64,000 nt of DNA from contig CM043958.1 of the NCBI GenBank assembly GCA_014529385.2, forward strand, positions 78,354,669-78,418,668, in the 5' to 3' direction. Shown in pieces: positions 9,623-20,821 of the stretch; positions within the stretch are counted from its first letter, which is position 1; every line of letters starts with the position of its first letter. The position numbers and the translations under genes were made by a program. Source of the stretch: Adiantum capillus-veneris (Eukaryota; Streptophyta; Polypodiopsida; Polypodiales; Pteridaceae). Below the pieces are notes generated by a model, which saw nothing but the letters and a program-made list of their open reading frames with translations, searched no databases and had not been told where the DNA came from.

Positions 9623-11628
9623 TGTCGAGAAATTTGCGGTCTTGCCAGGAAAGCACCGGGCTTATGGCTGTGAGAGTTTGTGAGAGAACTCAACAAAAAC
9701 TATATGAAGGAGTTAAACCATAGATGCCATGAAGACTAGGGTTTGGAAAGAAGTGCAATCAAAGAAGACTCACTCTTTCTCTCTTGCACTCACACACACA
9801 AAGAAAGAACACAAAAGAGAATGTCAAAACAATACGAAGATGAAAACATCAAGGCTATGGTCATATCATATCATGGGTAATATGAAAGGGTTAATGGATG
9901 AGTTAATGGCATTCAATCTTGGCTGACCAAATAGGCTACGAATTGTTCTTTGGAATTGTAGTTTTGTGCTTACCATAATATATATATTTTGTCTAGTGAT
10001 TGGGATTAATTGTGTGTACAAATACTCTTGGTTCATAGCAAGATAACTACGCTTACATCAAAAGAAAAATTATAGTCTATGAGAGGTAGTATGATGGGAT
10101 CCGGTGATAGAAGTATTTCATTGAGCCTTTTAGGGCCGAAGAGAAACACTATACGTTGTTGAAAGTGTATTTTACAGCTAATCCATACGTTAATTCTAAT
10201 AGATCGTACAGAGTGAAAGCGATAGAAATGATCATCATGTGGGTTATTCATCTAGGATAGTATGTGAGAAATGTAGATATGAGAGAAGTGAAGAGATGAG
10301 AAGTTTCCCTCCCAAGCCCTATTCTTGCCCGTAGGCAATAAGGATACTGCGGGGAGAGATGTACCTGTAGCAAAGAGAACCTAGAGAGGATGAATTACTA
10401 AGAATGAGAGAGATAGGTTTGGTTAAGGAGATGAGATTAGATACATATATATATGTTGGATTAGAGATGAAAATGAAAACAACAAGAAATCAAGAAAACA
10501 TCAATGTAGAACACATCTTACTTGAAACCCTTCGACACCATTATTGATGGGAGAGAGAAGAAGAGGGGAGAATTCAATGTTGATTGATACGCCAAGTGCA
10601 AGACCTTCTTTGATTAGAGCTGATCTTCCAAGGTTAGCTTGTTGCAAGAATGGCTAGTCTCCCTCTAGGAGAAAGTGTAGGCTTGGGCTTATGTTAATGG
10701 CTAAGTATAATTAGGCATTACTACTCACTCCCTCGTGAATTCCTCTCATCAATGGCTTGAATGCTTGAGTTCTTTTTCAAGGAAGAAGAGGTCGCCTTTT
10801 ATAGGTGAAGGGAGCCCCCAAAGGTTTACACAAGAAGAGAGGAGCCAGTGTGAACAGAAATTGGAAAAGTTGGAAATGAGCTGCCCCTGCATGATGTGGG
10901 CATACCGGGGTCCAGTATTTTGATCATATCTCCTCAACCGTGGCTCCAAATAAAAAAGTAAAAATATGGGCAAAAACTTCAGCTCATTAGCTACGATTTT
11001 CATTTTAAAATCGTTTTCCAATTCGGATTGGAACCTTGTGTAAAAAATTCATCAAAATAGGGTCCATTTATGGCAGCAAAAGTCTTCATGTGGTCTTCTT
11101 AGCCTAGACTTTCATTTAATTTCAAAGGACACCTCATGCCATATGAAAGCATGACATTGCTCCTTGACAAAGTTTTGTAATCATGCTTGCAATAATGCAT
11201 TAAAATAAGTGTATCTTTGAAATCATGCCACCTAGTGTCCCACTAGGATTTGATTCTCTCCTAGTAGCTATTTAAAAAGAAATAAGAAAAGTACAAAAAA
11301 TACATAGAATATATATATATATTGGAGTTTACCCTAGATATAGGATCTAGCTAGGGTGTGAAATGATAATGAAATATTAGAAATAAAGAATCAATGCTTT
11401 TTGCCCCAAGTTAAAGAGGCGGAGCTATTGATGCTTTTCCCATAGTATTTTCTGATGGTAAAGTAAGGATATGTTAACCTTGAGAAAAATAATAGGATGA
11501 GATAGAAGGATTATTATTATACTTAAATATGCATATGTACACTATAGGAAATATAATTATGTATCTAAAAAAATACAAGATAGATCTTGTAGCATGCGTT
11601 CCGACTATGTACGTGTCACAGCACGACA
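9623..11628 (-). repeat. G3 5' LTR
   Basis: Right-hand LTR of G3, same length and ends as 1603-3608. Differences are single-base changes (for example near 9650, 10050, 10130 and 10197) and a few short indels around 11285-11320. The near identity suggests a recent insertion compared with G2 and G1. Confidence 0.92.
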
Positions 11629-11632
11629 ACGT
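11629..11632. repeat. Target-site duplication of G3 (ACGT)
   Basis: ACGT here matches ACGT at 1599-1602 on the other side of G3. A 5-bp duplication would be more usual, so one base may have changed. Confidence 0.6.
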
Positions 11633-13191
11633 GATAACATATAACATCAATTCCTCGTTGGTCTCTGACCGAAGACCTCACACACTTTCAAAGATGGTGA
11701 GAGCTAGCGGGGTATGAGAGTAGATCTAGAGGAAAAAGGAGCATTCTTACGAGAAAGAAGTATTTCCTTTCTTAATTACTCTTGTAGATTAGCTTAGCTT
11801 AGTAATTAGATAATAGAGGAGAGAAGCACGACATTGAAGCTCTTGGTTGGATTTGCATTCTATATCCAAGAGTTCTTGGTGTAGGCCTCCATTCTCCAAT
11901 CTTGGAGAAGAAGATGAGCTTTCCATTAAAGCTTTGAGAAGGAGATGACTTTCTTGCTCTACACAAGAGTTGTGTGAGTGTGTGTGGAATTATACCTTTA
12001 CAAATCAACCCCCTCTCTCATCTTGGTCGACCCCTCTTGCAATTTACTCATGCTGGCTTCCTATTGGCCCTTGAAAAGCTTAGCCAATAGCATTTGAGCA
12101 AGCGTTTTACTCATGCTGGCTTCCTATTGCATTCCATATCCAAGAGTTGTTGGTCTAGGCCTCCATTCTCCAATCTTGGAGAAGAAGATGAGCTTTCCAT
12201 TAAAGCTTGGAGAAGGAGATGACTTTCTTGCTCTACACATGAGTTGTGTGAGTGTGTGCGGAATTATGCCTTTACAAATCAACCCCCTCTCTCATCTTCG
12301 TCAACCCCTCTTGCAATTTACTCATGTTGGCTTCCTATTAACCCTTGAAAAGCTTAGCCAATAGCATTTGAGTAAGCTTTTTACTCATGCTAGCTTCCTA
12401 TTGGTCGGTGAAAAGTTTAGCCAATAGCATTTGAGAGGCCCAGTCAAGAGCCTTGTCACAAGTGTCCACCCCTTTCCTCTTTTGTAAAAGCTGAGATAAT
12501 TAATTTAATTTTCTAAATTGTTATTGGACCTTTTTGTCTTCTGGCCAATAGGAATTAAGCAAATTTGTGGCCTGCTTATTTCTCATTGGACCTTTTGACT
12601 GTCCAATAGTCTTTTTGGGAGATTAATTCTCATTGGTTCTTTTATCAAGAATTTCTAAAATAAAAAATTGAATTTACACTAGCTCAATCCCCATTGGTCC
12701 ACCTCTTTGTCAATCCAATAGGATTCAGGCAAGAATTGGGGGTTTCTTTGCATGCCTAACATGTGTCCTGTTTACTTTGTGGAAAGGGTAAGCTTAGGTG
12801 TATAATGTGTGTGTGTGTGTGTGTAGTCACTTCACAAGCTTTGTCATCTTCCCAGCTCGCCCTCGAATCTGTCCTCTAGCTATTTGGACTTTTGTACACA
12901 CACAAAGCATCCTATTCCATTAACATTTGAGCATTGGACTTACACTTTGAAATTTTGGAACTTAACCTTTTGGAAGTCTTAATGGGCTGAACCCTAAGGT
13001 ATTTGGAGCCCATCCATTGCACATTGTACATTGCTCTTTTGTAGATGGTACCCCTTTGGATCCCTACTGTGACCAGACTGCTAGCCTTACTAATAATCTA
13101 GCTTTTGTTCCCCTAGTACTTTCTTATATTAAATGATCAGTTTAACATGAGAAAATAATTTAGGAGAATTAGATATTAGTTATTATGACAT
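11633..13191 (-). repeat. Proximal part of the G2 3' LTR
   Basis: This matches 22376-23671 and ends at the LTR boundary, which reads TGTCATAATAAC on the - strand. Together with 1250-1602 it makes the full 3' LTR. It is about 260 bp longer than its partner because of an internal tandem duplication (11858-12397). It holds many CCAAT/ATTGG boxes at 12050-12730 and a short (TG)n run near 12805-12824. Confidence 0.9.
11858..12397. repeat. 270-bp tandem duplication inside the G2 3' LTR
   Basis: The block starting ttgcattctatatccaag at 11858 recurs from 12128 with a few changes, including the phrases that begin ctccattctccaatc and atgagctttccatt. The partner LTR (22023-23671) has a single copy, so the duplication arose after integration or was lost from the other LTR. 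Confidence 0.8.
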
Positions 13192-13573
13192 TACCTCTCT
13201 CTTGAAATCATAGTCGTCCTTGACTATGAGGTAGAGATGATAACGCATAGTCATTAGTCCTTTGCTTAGCGGGTATAGGATCCCTATTTTACCCTATGAC
13301 ATCGTTCCACAATCGATGATTAATCCATTTGGCGCTTGACAGCTGAAGTTTCTGCAAGCATGTCTGCGCATTAGTCATATCAATCTTCTATAGTATAGTG
13401 ACAAGCTCTACTTGGTGTTTGGGAGACGTCGTCTCCGCAAACTTGATCCTAATGAAAAAAAGAGATTCTTATAAGAAAAAAACATTGATCATTTAAAACA
13501 TATTTACATTTGCTTACTCTAAGGAATCATTGTAAGCATTGACAAGGTTTGGGTTATCCTTTAATTGTATGCC
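13192..13573 (-). other. G2 3' untranslated region with polypurine tract
   Basis: Directly before the 3' LTR the - strand reads CAAGAGAGAGGTA, a weak polypurine tract (about 13193-13205). The rest, up to the end of the integrase at 13574, shows no coding motif. Confidence 0.6.
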
Positions 13574-14757
13574 TTACATCCATCTAGCATCTTCAAAAGG
13601 ATAATTCTTGAACTTAATAAGATACCGTCGGATAATATTAACACCTCTCAATACCTTGTCTTCGTGTCGCAGAATGGACTCTGGCTGCAGTACCTCTTCT
13701 TGGTCTTCAATCTCCGATGGGTCTTCTATGGTTGCTTCTTGGGGTGGCTCTCCTTGGTAAGGCTTTAACAGGTTCACATGGAAAGCATTGTGTATGAGCC
13801 AGTGGTTGGGAAACTTGAGCTTATAAGCCATCTCATTGATTGGATTAAGAATCTGAAAGGGGCCATAGTACCTTTTTGCTAGTTTAGCATAGTATTTTTG
13901 GTGTCCCGTAGGATTCTTTCCCGTCGTGTGTCTTAATCGAGCCTTGGGAAATTTAAGCAAGACCCAATCACTCTTTTTAAAGTTCAGGGCTCTTCTGTGC
14001 TTGTTAGCAGCAGCCTTTTTCCTTTGTTGTGAGATGGATATAGCATCTTTAATCTTTTGGAAATATTCTTGTAGGTCGCGGCTATATTCATCTGCAGCGA
14101 AGATCTTCCCATGTACCTTAAGTACCAGGGGACTTTTTTATCTTTCCTCAATTACCTCAGAAGGTGATTTTCCCGTGAATGTATGTACTGTGTTATTGTA
14201 AGCATACTCCACTAAAGGTAAGTACTTATCCCATTGGGATCTTTGATCTACTTCAGTGACATAAGCTTTTAGTAGATCAAGAATTGTTAGGTTAGCTATC
14301 TCACTTTGACCATCCATTTGCGGGTGATAGGCTGAAGATAAATTTAGCCTTGTACCCAAATTCTCAAAGAGACCCTTCCGAAAATTGCTTGTCATTCTAG
14401 GATCTCTATCCGACACTATTGACATTGGAAATCCCTAGTACTTAAATATTTGTAATATAAAGAGGGTTGCCATTTGATGAGCCTTAATAGTATTTTTGAT
14501 AGGTATGAAATGCACTTGTTTATTGAATCTGTCTACTATTGTCCATATTCCCGTATTCCCATGGATAGACTTAGGCAATCCAAAGGTAAAATCCATGGAT
14601 ATGCTCTCCCAGGGTGAATTAGGAATTGGCAAAGGCTGAAGAAAACCAGGTTGCTCCCCTCTATCAAACTTTGTCTTTTGGCAAACCACACATTTAGAAA
14701 CATACTCTTGTATGTTTGCTTTCATGGTAGGCCAATAGAAGTACATTTCTATCCCTC
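13574..14757 (-). pseudogene. G2 integrase with C-terminal chromodomain
   Basis: Three open pieces (14746-14435, 14425-14138, 13960-13574) form a chromovirus integrase. VCQKTKFDRGEQPG marks the zinc finger end, WESISMDFTFGLP holds the first catalytic D, SDRDPRMTSNF the second, and AYHPQMDGQSEIANL the region of the catalytic E. The last piece has the YYAKLAKRYYGPFQI module and the ending VLRGVNIIRRYLIKFKNYPFEDARWM, a chromodomain that in this clade directs insertion to heterochromatin. Stops and frameshifts separate the pieces (around 14430, 14135 and 13965), so it is not functional. Confidence 0.85.
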
Positions 14758-16285
14758 TTAGGGTAGCTTGAATCCCTCTATGCCCTGCATATGGAGAGCA
14801 TGAGATTCATACATTACTTTCTCAAGTAGCGAGTTAGTAACACATAGCCTATTACCATAGAGAAGATAACCATCTTGTAGGGTAAATGGTTCCTCTTTCT
14901 TCCCTAGTGCAAGGGCTGACATCACATCTTTAAAATCGGAATTGATAGCGTACTCATCTATCATAGAAGATAAATCATTGTGAGTTGCTATGGAAATCGC
15001 ATTCACTCTCGGTCGTCTTGAGAGTGCATCAGCTACTTGATTATGCTTGCTAGCAATGTGAGCAATATCAAAATGAAATTGCGAAAAGAAATTTGCCCAC
15101 CTCATTGTTTGTTGGAGAGCTTGGTCTGCGTCATGAAATATTTGAGGCTTTGGTGATCCGCCACAGAATGAAAGGAGTCCCCAATAAGTAGTGCTTCCAC
15201 GTGTCTAAGGCATGTAGAACTGCAAGGAGTACCTTTTCATATATGCCTACAACTTGCTCAACTGGGTCGAGCCTTCGACTTTCATATGCTATGGCGTGCC
15301 CTTCTTGGAGCAGCACGGCTCCAAGGCAATCACCACAAGCGTCGAATTGGACCTCAAATGGCTTTGAGAGATCCAGTAGTGTAAGCACAAGTTGAGAGAG
15401 AAGCTTCTCTTTAAGCTTTTCAAAAGCAGTGTTCTCCTTGGTAGTCCATGCATACTTAATGTTCTTTTTTGTTAGTTCATGCAATGGTCCTGCTATGAGT
15501 GAGAATTTTTCTATGAAGCGTCTATAGTATGCACACATACCTATAAAGCTTCTTAATTCATGCAGATTCTTTGGGTTAGGCCATGCTTTTATTATTTCTA
15601 ACTTTGATGGATCCATTTGGATGGCATCTTTAGAGATAATATGACCTAAATACTGAATCTCTTGTAAGAAAAATTCACTTTTCTTTTGATTTATATAAAG
15701 CTTATTCTCTCACAAAACTTGAAAAATTACCTGGAGGTGTTGTTTGTGCTCGTCCAAGGAATTGGAGTAGATGATTATATCATCAAAGAACACTCCAGTG
15801 TAAATGCAGTGAGGCCTAAAGAGCTTCTCCATCATGTGGTTGAATGCAGTTGGTGCATTGGTCAAGCCAAAAGGCATGACAATGAATTCGTAGAGACCAA
15901 ACGTAGTGCAAAATGCGGTCTTTACAATGTCTTGATCAACAATCCTTATTTAGTGATAGCCACTTTTTAGGTCAATCCTACTAAAGTAGGTCGATCCTTG
16001 TAGCTTATCAAATAGGTCTTCTACTCGCGGAACGGGAACCCTATTTTTGATAGTGATCTTATTTAGTGCTCTATAGTCGACACACATACGATATGTGCCA
16101 TGTTTCTTTTGCACTAATAAAACTGGTGAACCAAATGGAGATGAACTAGGCCTAACCATTCCTTTCTCAACCAACTCATACACTTGCCGCATAATTTCCT
16201 CTTGTTGAGCTTGAGAAACTCGATAAGGAGGTTTATTAGGCGGTGAGCTTCTTGGAAGAAGCTCAATTGCATGGTCACCATCCCC
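14758..16285 (-). pseudogene. G2 reverse transcriptase and RNase H
   Basis: This continues the pol frame of G2. RT motifs are [14 protein letters not shown] and [14 protein letters not shown] (near 16050-16150), [12 protein letters not shown] (near 15950-15985), the VMPFGLTNAP region (about 15830-15890) and a catalytic FFDDIIIYS box near 15770-15800. The later parts are GHIISKD and the LRSFIGMCAYYRRFI connection (near 15500-15600), RNase H at about 15131-15400 (VQFDACGDCLGAVLLQEG) and KHNQVADALSRRPR near 15010-15060. A TGA at 16286 separates it from protease, with further stops near 15950, 15720 and 15130. Confidence 0.85.
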
Positions 16286-17592
16286 TCATTTTGGAGGCAA
16301 TTCATTAGGGATGTCGTCAATAAAAACATCTTGGAATTCATTAATGGAATTAGATAACCCTAATTCTTTTTTATTCCCTTTATTTTTATTTGACAGACCA
16401 TTGGGTTCATTTTGAGAGTCTTTTACAAATATCATGTACACGGAAATAGAGCTCTTTATTGACTTATCAAAAGCTTGCTTATGTACAAGAGGTATAGTGT
16501 TACCTAACTCGTTAGCATATACGTACATATCTTTGTCCCTGTACTTAAAGTAAATGTTCCTTTCAGGAAACTTGATGTTGGCCGCCATGCGATCAAACCA
16601 TGGTGCCCCTAGGATTACATCCTCATGCTTAAGGGGAGAGATGAATAAATCCTCTTTGTCCACATAACTTTGGACATGAAGCTTCAATTTCCCAATTAAG
16701 GGAGTAACTAGGAGTTCTTCTCCCTTGAAAGCACCATCGGCTAGCAAGGTATTTCCCATCTCAAAGGCTTGGATGCCTAGCTTAGTGGCCAACTCCGCGG
16801 ATATGAAATTGTGAGTAGAGCCATTGTCGAAGAGAATGAAAGCATCATGTTCTCTTACCTTTCCCCAAGCATGGCATAGAGGAAATCCTTTGCGATGAGC
16901 ATCTTCTTCTTGAACTTCAACTATGGAAGCTCTAGGAGGTTCATTGCGTGTGTTCTTTTGTGGGCAAGCATGATAAGCATGACCTTGCTCCCCACATTTG
17001 AAACAACGGTTATCCTTGCGATAACGCTCTAGATCTTTAGGAGAGAGTCTATTTTTGCCTTTGTAGACTCCCTTCTCCTTAGCTTTGTTGTTGTTGAAGT
17101 TGCCCTTGGGAAACTTTTGGACACGGTCCTTCCCCTTAGGCTCATTACGGTCTTTGCTTTCCATGGGCTTAAGATTTTTCTTAGCCCCTTGTTGGAAGTG
17201 GATTTGTGAAGCCACCATAGTATGGTGTATGACCGCTGAAATAGTGCGAGGCCTTTGGGAGTTGACATACTCCACCATATCTTCAGATAAACCCACACAA
17301 AATTGTTGTATTTGCTCTCCAAAATCTATCTTTTTGTAGACAGTGGCTTTGAGATGTAAATCCCAAAACTTGTCTACATATTTGTGAATAGATTCGTAGG
17401 GAGAGAGCTTCAAGCTTCACCATTCGGTGAGCACTTTGTCTTTGGCATCGCTAGCCAAAACCTGCTTCATAATGGAAGCTCTTAAAGATTTCCATGTTCG
17501 TGGAGCTTCACTATTTGCTCGTAGGCTACACCACCATTGCCTGGTGGACTTTTGAAGATGCATGGCTACATGACGTCTCTTAGAGGACTCCG
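16286..17592 (-). pseudogene. G2 gag C-terminal part and protease
   Basis: The longest open piece is 16286-17413 (375 codons). Gag motifs come first (IHKYVDKFWDLHLKA). Next is a basic region and one zinc knuckle, CFKCGEQGHAYHAC, near 16970-17010. The protease follows with FDNGSTHNFIS near 16810-16840 and DVILGAPWF near 16590-16625. The upstream part to 17592 reads through stops as a gag core (HVAMHLQKSTRQWW). It is interrupted at 17592/20822 by C1, and the same reading frame resumes on the far side. Confidence 0.88.
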
Positions 17593-17911
17593 TGTAAAGT
17601 GTGAGCTTTTTCCTAAGGTGTGAGTCAAGGAGAGGAGAGTGGATTTATCCCACATACTGTGGAGCAAGGTTGTAGAGCTACTTAAAGCTCATTTCTTGAA
17701 TCAATAAACAGCAACTCATTTTGCACTACATGCTTGTCTATGGTGAGCTTGAGCTAAGCTAAGTCAATACTCAAGATTGTGTTTATGAGTCCAAGCTAAT
17801 CCTATCTTGGAACCTAATTCACTTGAGTGATAACCTTGCTTACACACACTCACACACTTGCACCATGTTTCTCTTTCATCCACCATAGCTAGCACGATCC
17901 AATTCCTAACA
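17593..17911 (+). repeat. C1 5' LTR
   Basis: Begins TGTAAAGTG and ends CCTAACA. It matches 20503-20821 over its whole length. Confidence 0.92.
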
Positions 17912-17913
17912 TT

Positions 17914-17925
17914 TGGTATCAGAGC
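17914..17925 (+). other. C1 primer-binding site, tRNA-iMet type
   Basis: TGGTATCAGAGC two bases after the 5' LTR. This is the classic plant copia primer site complementary to initiator methionine tRNA. Confidence 0.9.
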
Positions 17926-19148
17926 TATGGTGTGCTAGCTAGGATTGTTGTTGTACTTTTGTGTGTTAGCTTGATTAGCACCTCCTAATCATCATTAGGA
18001 TCCTTGGTATTTCTCTTCTTCTCTTCCCATTGCATACCTTGTAACTAATTAGCATCAATTAGTCAGTGTGAGCACGTTCTTGGGTTTGATTCCCTTGGGC
18101 CACTACTCTCCTGGCTAATTCTGAGGTTAATTAGTATTATGCTTAATTATTAGGTGTTTCTCTCAATACTTTTCTTACCATCTTTTGTGTTCCATTACTC
18201 CCATGTACGGCACTACCTTGCTTTGTCACTTATGAGCATCCATAGCCAATGTCATGAGCTTCGCAATGCATCCTCCAATGCTCCAATTGGACATCTTATG
18301 AGAAAATAATTGCTTAATTAATTGTGAAAGTTTATGCCACTATTTCTATGTCCTCTGCAGCAGGGAAGTGTGTTTAGGTGTGTGTGTGTGTGTGTGTGCC
18401 TAGAAGAGCATTCAATGCTCACCACCCTTTGTGGAAAAAACAAGCCTTAACTAGCCTTGCAAGTGGTGGGAACACCTTGCTTAAAGGGGCCTTTGACCTT
18501 TTTAAAGGGTGGCCACACCCCAAACAAGGCGCCCACTGGACGGACCTCAAAAACTCGCTCAGCTCGTTTGAAGTCCGGAGTCGGGTCCGAACGGCCGGCT
18601 GGAAAGCAGCATCGCCGTCCGGCGGTCCTCACTACACAGTGGAGAATGGACGCGCACGCAAATAATCCGATTGTCTACCCGCCTGCCCATGCCTACCCGG
18701 CCGTGCCCGCGCCGCCCGAACTGCCCGGCTTCAAATCTTCACCTTGTTGGCCCCCCCCCCTTCCCACGCCGCAGCCTCAAAGGCCTTCAAGTTGTTTATC
18801 CTACCCCCCTCACAGGGGCGCATTCCCACGTGCCTGAAAGCTCTAAGGAAATGCTTTTTTAAGCCCATGCTCCCAAGGTGTTTTCCAAGCCTACATAAGC
18901 TCACTTTCCCACCGCACTGCTGCCGAGCACCTCCAAGAGGATCAAAACCCCAAGCTTGCTACAACCTTTTGCTTTGATGCTTGAAAGAAAACCTGCTTTA
19001 AAGTTTGCTTCGGAAGGGCTCTTTTGAAGTTCCGATGGGACACTCCACATTGGCTTGGTTAGATATCCAAGCATCCAAAGGAGCATTACCTCCTTGTGAA
19101 GAGGGGCTTCACCAACGCGACGGTGAAGAGGAGCTTCACAAAAAGGGG

Positions 19149-19202
<54 letters not shown>

Positions 19203-19335
19203 GAACCCTTAAAATTATTGCAACCAAGAACAAAATTTTGCAAATTAAATTTTTCTATCATCAATTGTGCACCATGTAAAGAGGCAGACACTGGCTAGGA
19301 GAGTCTCCTACGCTAAGACCCCTCTATTAGCACAA
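17926..19335 (+). other. C1 5' leader with GC-rich insert and microsatellites
   Basis: An unusually long leader of about 1.4 kb. It holds a (GT)n run (about 18377-18398), a GC-rich block at about 18480-18960 unlike the surrounding AT-rich DNA, a short C run near 18752-18760, and a (CT)n array (about 19150-19196). Several frames are open across the GC-rich block, but I recognise no protein. It may be captured foreign sequence. Confidence 0.6.
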
Positions 19336-20255
19336 ATGGGGGACAAGGGAATAGAGAAATTCAATGGGGAGGGATTTCACACTTGGAAAACGAAGTTAAG
19401 AGGCTACCTTATGAAAAATTGTTTGTGGTCTGTCATTAGCACTGCCTTAGAGCAACAAGCCGAACCCGATGGAGTGCACACTAGGGCATCTACACTCATA
19501 GCAAGTGCACAAAATTTGGCCAAAGACGAACAGGCATTGGGAATCATCATCACCTCCTTGAATGACAACTACGTGCATTTCATAGATGAATGTAAGCATG
19601 CACATGAATCCTGGCATGTCCTAGAAAGTAATTTTGGAGCTAGGGCCAAAAGAAGCAAAGTTAGTAAAGACAGCTTTACAAAGTGACTATGATTGAAGGG
19701 GAGGATATTGCTAGCCTAGTGAACAGGCTTAAGAGCATTGTCACACAGCTCACTTACATCCAAGTTGAAGTACCAGAAGATGACAAAGTGGCCATACTTT
19801 TAAGTGCACTTCCACCTTCTTATGACCACTTAGTCACAATTCTTGAAGAAAAAGAACCAGCACCACCATTTCAAGATGTCATCAACTCAATCCAAGCAGA
19901 AGAAAGAAAGCAAAGAGGTTCACTCACCCCATCAGGAAGAGTTTTCATCGCAACATCTTCAAGGGGAAGATATTCACCATTAACATCAACAAACAGAAGA
20001 AAGTGTTATGAATGTGGAAGAATGGGACACGTAGCGAAATATTTCTACACAAACAAACCTTGCAACAAATGTGGTAGGAAGGGACACCCTCCTTCTCCAT
20101 GCTACTCAAGTGGAGGTAGTAGCAGTGGAGAAAGCAGCAGCAGTAGAAGCAACAGCAGAAGCAACGAAAGCAAGAGACCTGACAGAGGATCAACTCACAT
20201 AGTAGAAGACAAAAAGGATGAAGACGAAGGTAGCGTTTGGGAAGACCCATTTTGA
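19336..20255 (+). pseudogene. C1 gag with two zinc knuckles, one frameshift
   Basis: A copia-type gag. The likely start is the ATG at 19336 (MGDKGIEKFNGEGFHTWKTK, the typical N-terminus of this family); the open stretch begins earlier, at 19267. The first piece ends at 19686 and the second runs to 20255 in another frame, with motifs on both sides of the join (SWHVLESNFG before, IASLVNRLKSIV and LLSALPPSYDHL after), so one indel lies at about 19675-19690. Two CCHC knuckles, CYECGRMGHVAKYF and CNKCGRKGHPPSPC, lie near 20010-20100. The tail is Ser/Arg-rich, then acidic, ending WEDPF just before a repeat. No pol follows. Confidence 0.88.
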
Positions 20256-20289
20256 AGATGCAGACTCTCTACTTGTAGGGGAGGACTTT

Positions 20290-20462
20290 TTCCTGTGTGG
20301 ATACCAACTTATCATCCTGTGTGGACATCACCATCCTTTGTGGATCTTTCTTGTGTGGATTTTACCATCCTGTGTGGATATCACCATCCTTTGTGGACTT
20401 TATTTTCCTGTGTGGATATCACCATCCTCTGTGGATTTTGTTAGCCTGTGTGGATCATGCAT
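20290..20462 (+). repeat. Minisatellite, about nine 19-bp units
   Basis: Units such as cctgtgtggatatcaccat and cctttgtggactttatttt repeat with small changes between the gag stop and the polypurine tract. The array occupies the place where pol would be in an autonomous copia element. An open frame crosses it, but it is repetitive and not a credible gene. Confidence 0.8.
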
Positions 20463-20490
20463 CTTCAGTATCTTGTCTTAGTCCAAACCT

Positions 20491-20500
20491 CAAGGGGAGG
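20491..20500 (+). other. C1 polypurine tract
   Basis: AAGGGGAGGA two bases before the 3' LTR. Confidence 0.85.
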
Positions 20501-20502
20501 AT

Positions 20503-20821
20503 TGTAAAGTGTGAGCTTTGTCCTAAGGTGTGAGTCAAGGAGAGGAGAGTGTATTTATCTCACATACTGTGGAGCAAGGCTGTAGAGCTACTTAAAGCTC
20601 ATTTCTTGAATCAATAAACAACAACTCATTTTGCACTACATGCTTGTCTATGGTGAGCTTGTGCTAAGATAAGTCAATACTCAAGATTGTGTTTATGAGT
20701 CCAAGCTAATCTTATCTTGGAACCTAATTCACTTGAGTGATAACCTTGCTTACACACACTCACACACTTGCACCATGTTTCTCTTTCATCCACCATAGCT
20801 AGCACGATCCAATTCCTAACA
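20503..20821 (+). repeat. C1 3' LTR
   Basis: Same ends and length as the 5' LTR at 17593-17911. Confidence 0.92.

Larger units (their letters stand above)
1603..11628 (-). mobile_element. G3: 10-kb Ty3-type LTR retrotransposon, nested in the G2 3' LTR
   Basis: This is a complete but mutated LTR element on the - strand. Two 2,006-bp LTRs (1603-3608 and 9623-11628) begin TGTCGAGA and end in GACA, and differ at only scattered positions by eye. The internal order from 5' to 3' is primer site, gag, knuckle remnant, protease, RT/RNase H, integrase, polypurine tract. ACGT flanks both ends (1599-1602 and 11629-11632), a likely 4-bp target duplication. Coding defects are three in-frame stops (8718, 8322, 4867) and one frameshift (about 7126-7196). 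There is no chromodomain, and the integrase differs from ordinary plant chromoviruses. Confidence 0.92.
17593..20821 (+). mobile_element. C1: gag-only copia-type LTR element (TR-GAG-like), nested in G2 gag
   Basis: This is a compact element with two 319-bp LTRs (17593-17911 and 20503-20821; about eight mismatches by eye). It has a TGGTATCAGAGC primer site, a gag with two zinc knuckles, a polypurine tract and no protease, integrase, RT or RNase H. The flanks are CTCCG (17588-17592) and CTCCA (20822-20826), a 5-bp target duplication with one change. Gag-only elements of this architecture are known in plants as TR-GAG and must borrow pol from an autonomous copia element. Confidence 0.9.

Noticed and set aside
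18457-18977. Proline-rich open frames in the C1 leader
   Set aside because: Open in several overlapping frames because of GC-rich composition; no domain, and kept only as a possible captured block.
20218-20481. Open frame after C1 gag
   Set aside because: It is translation of the 19-bp minisatellite and overlaps gag in another frame.
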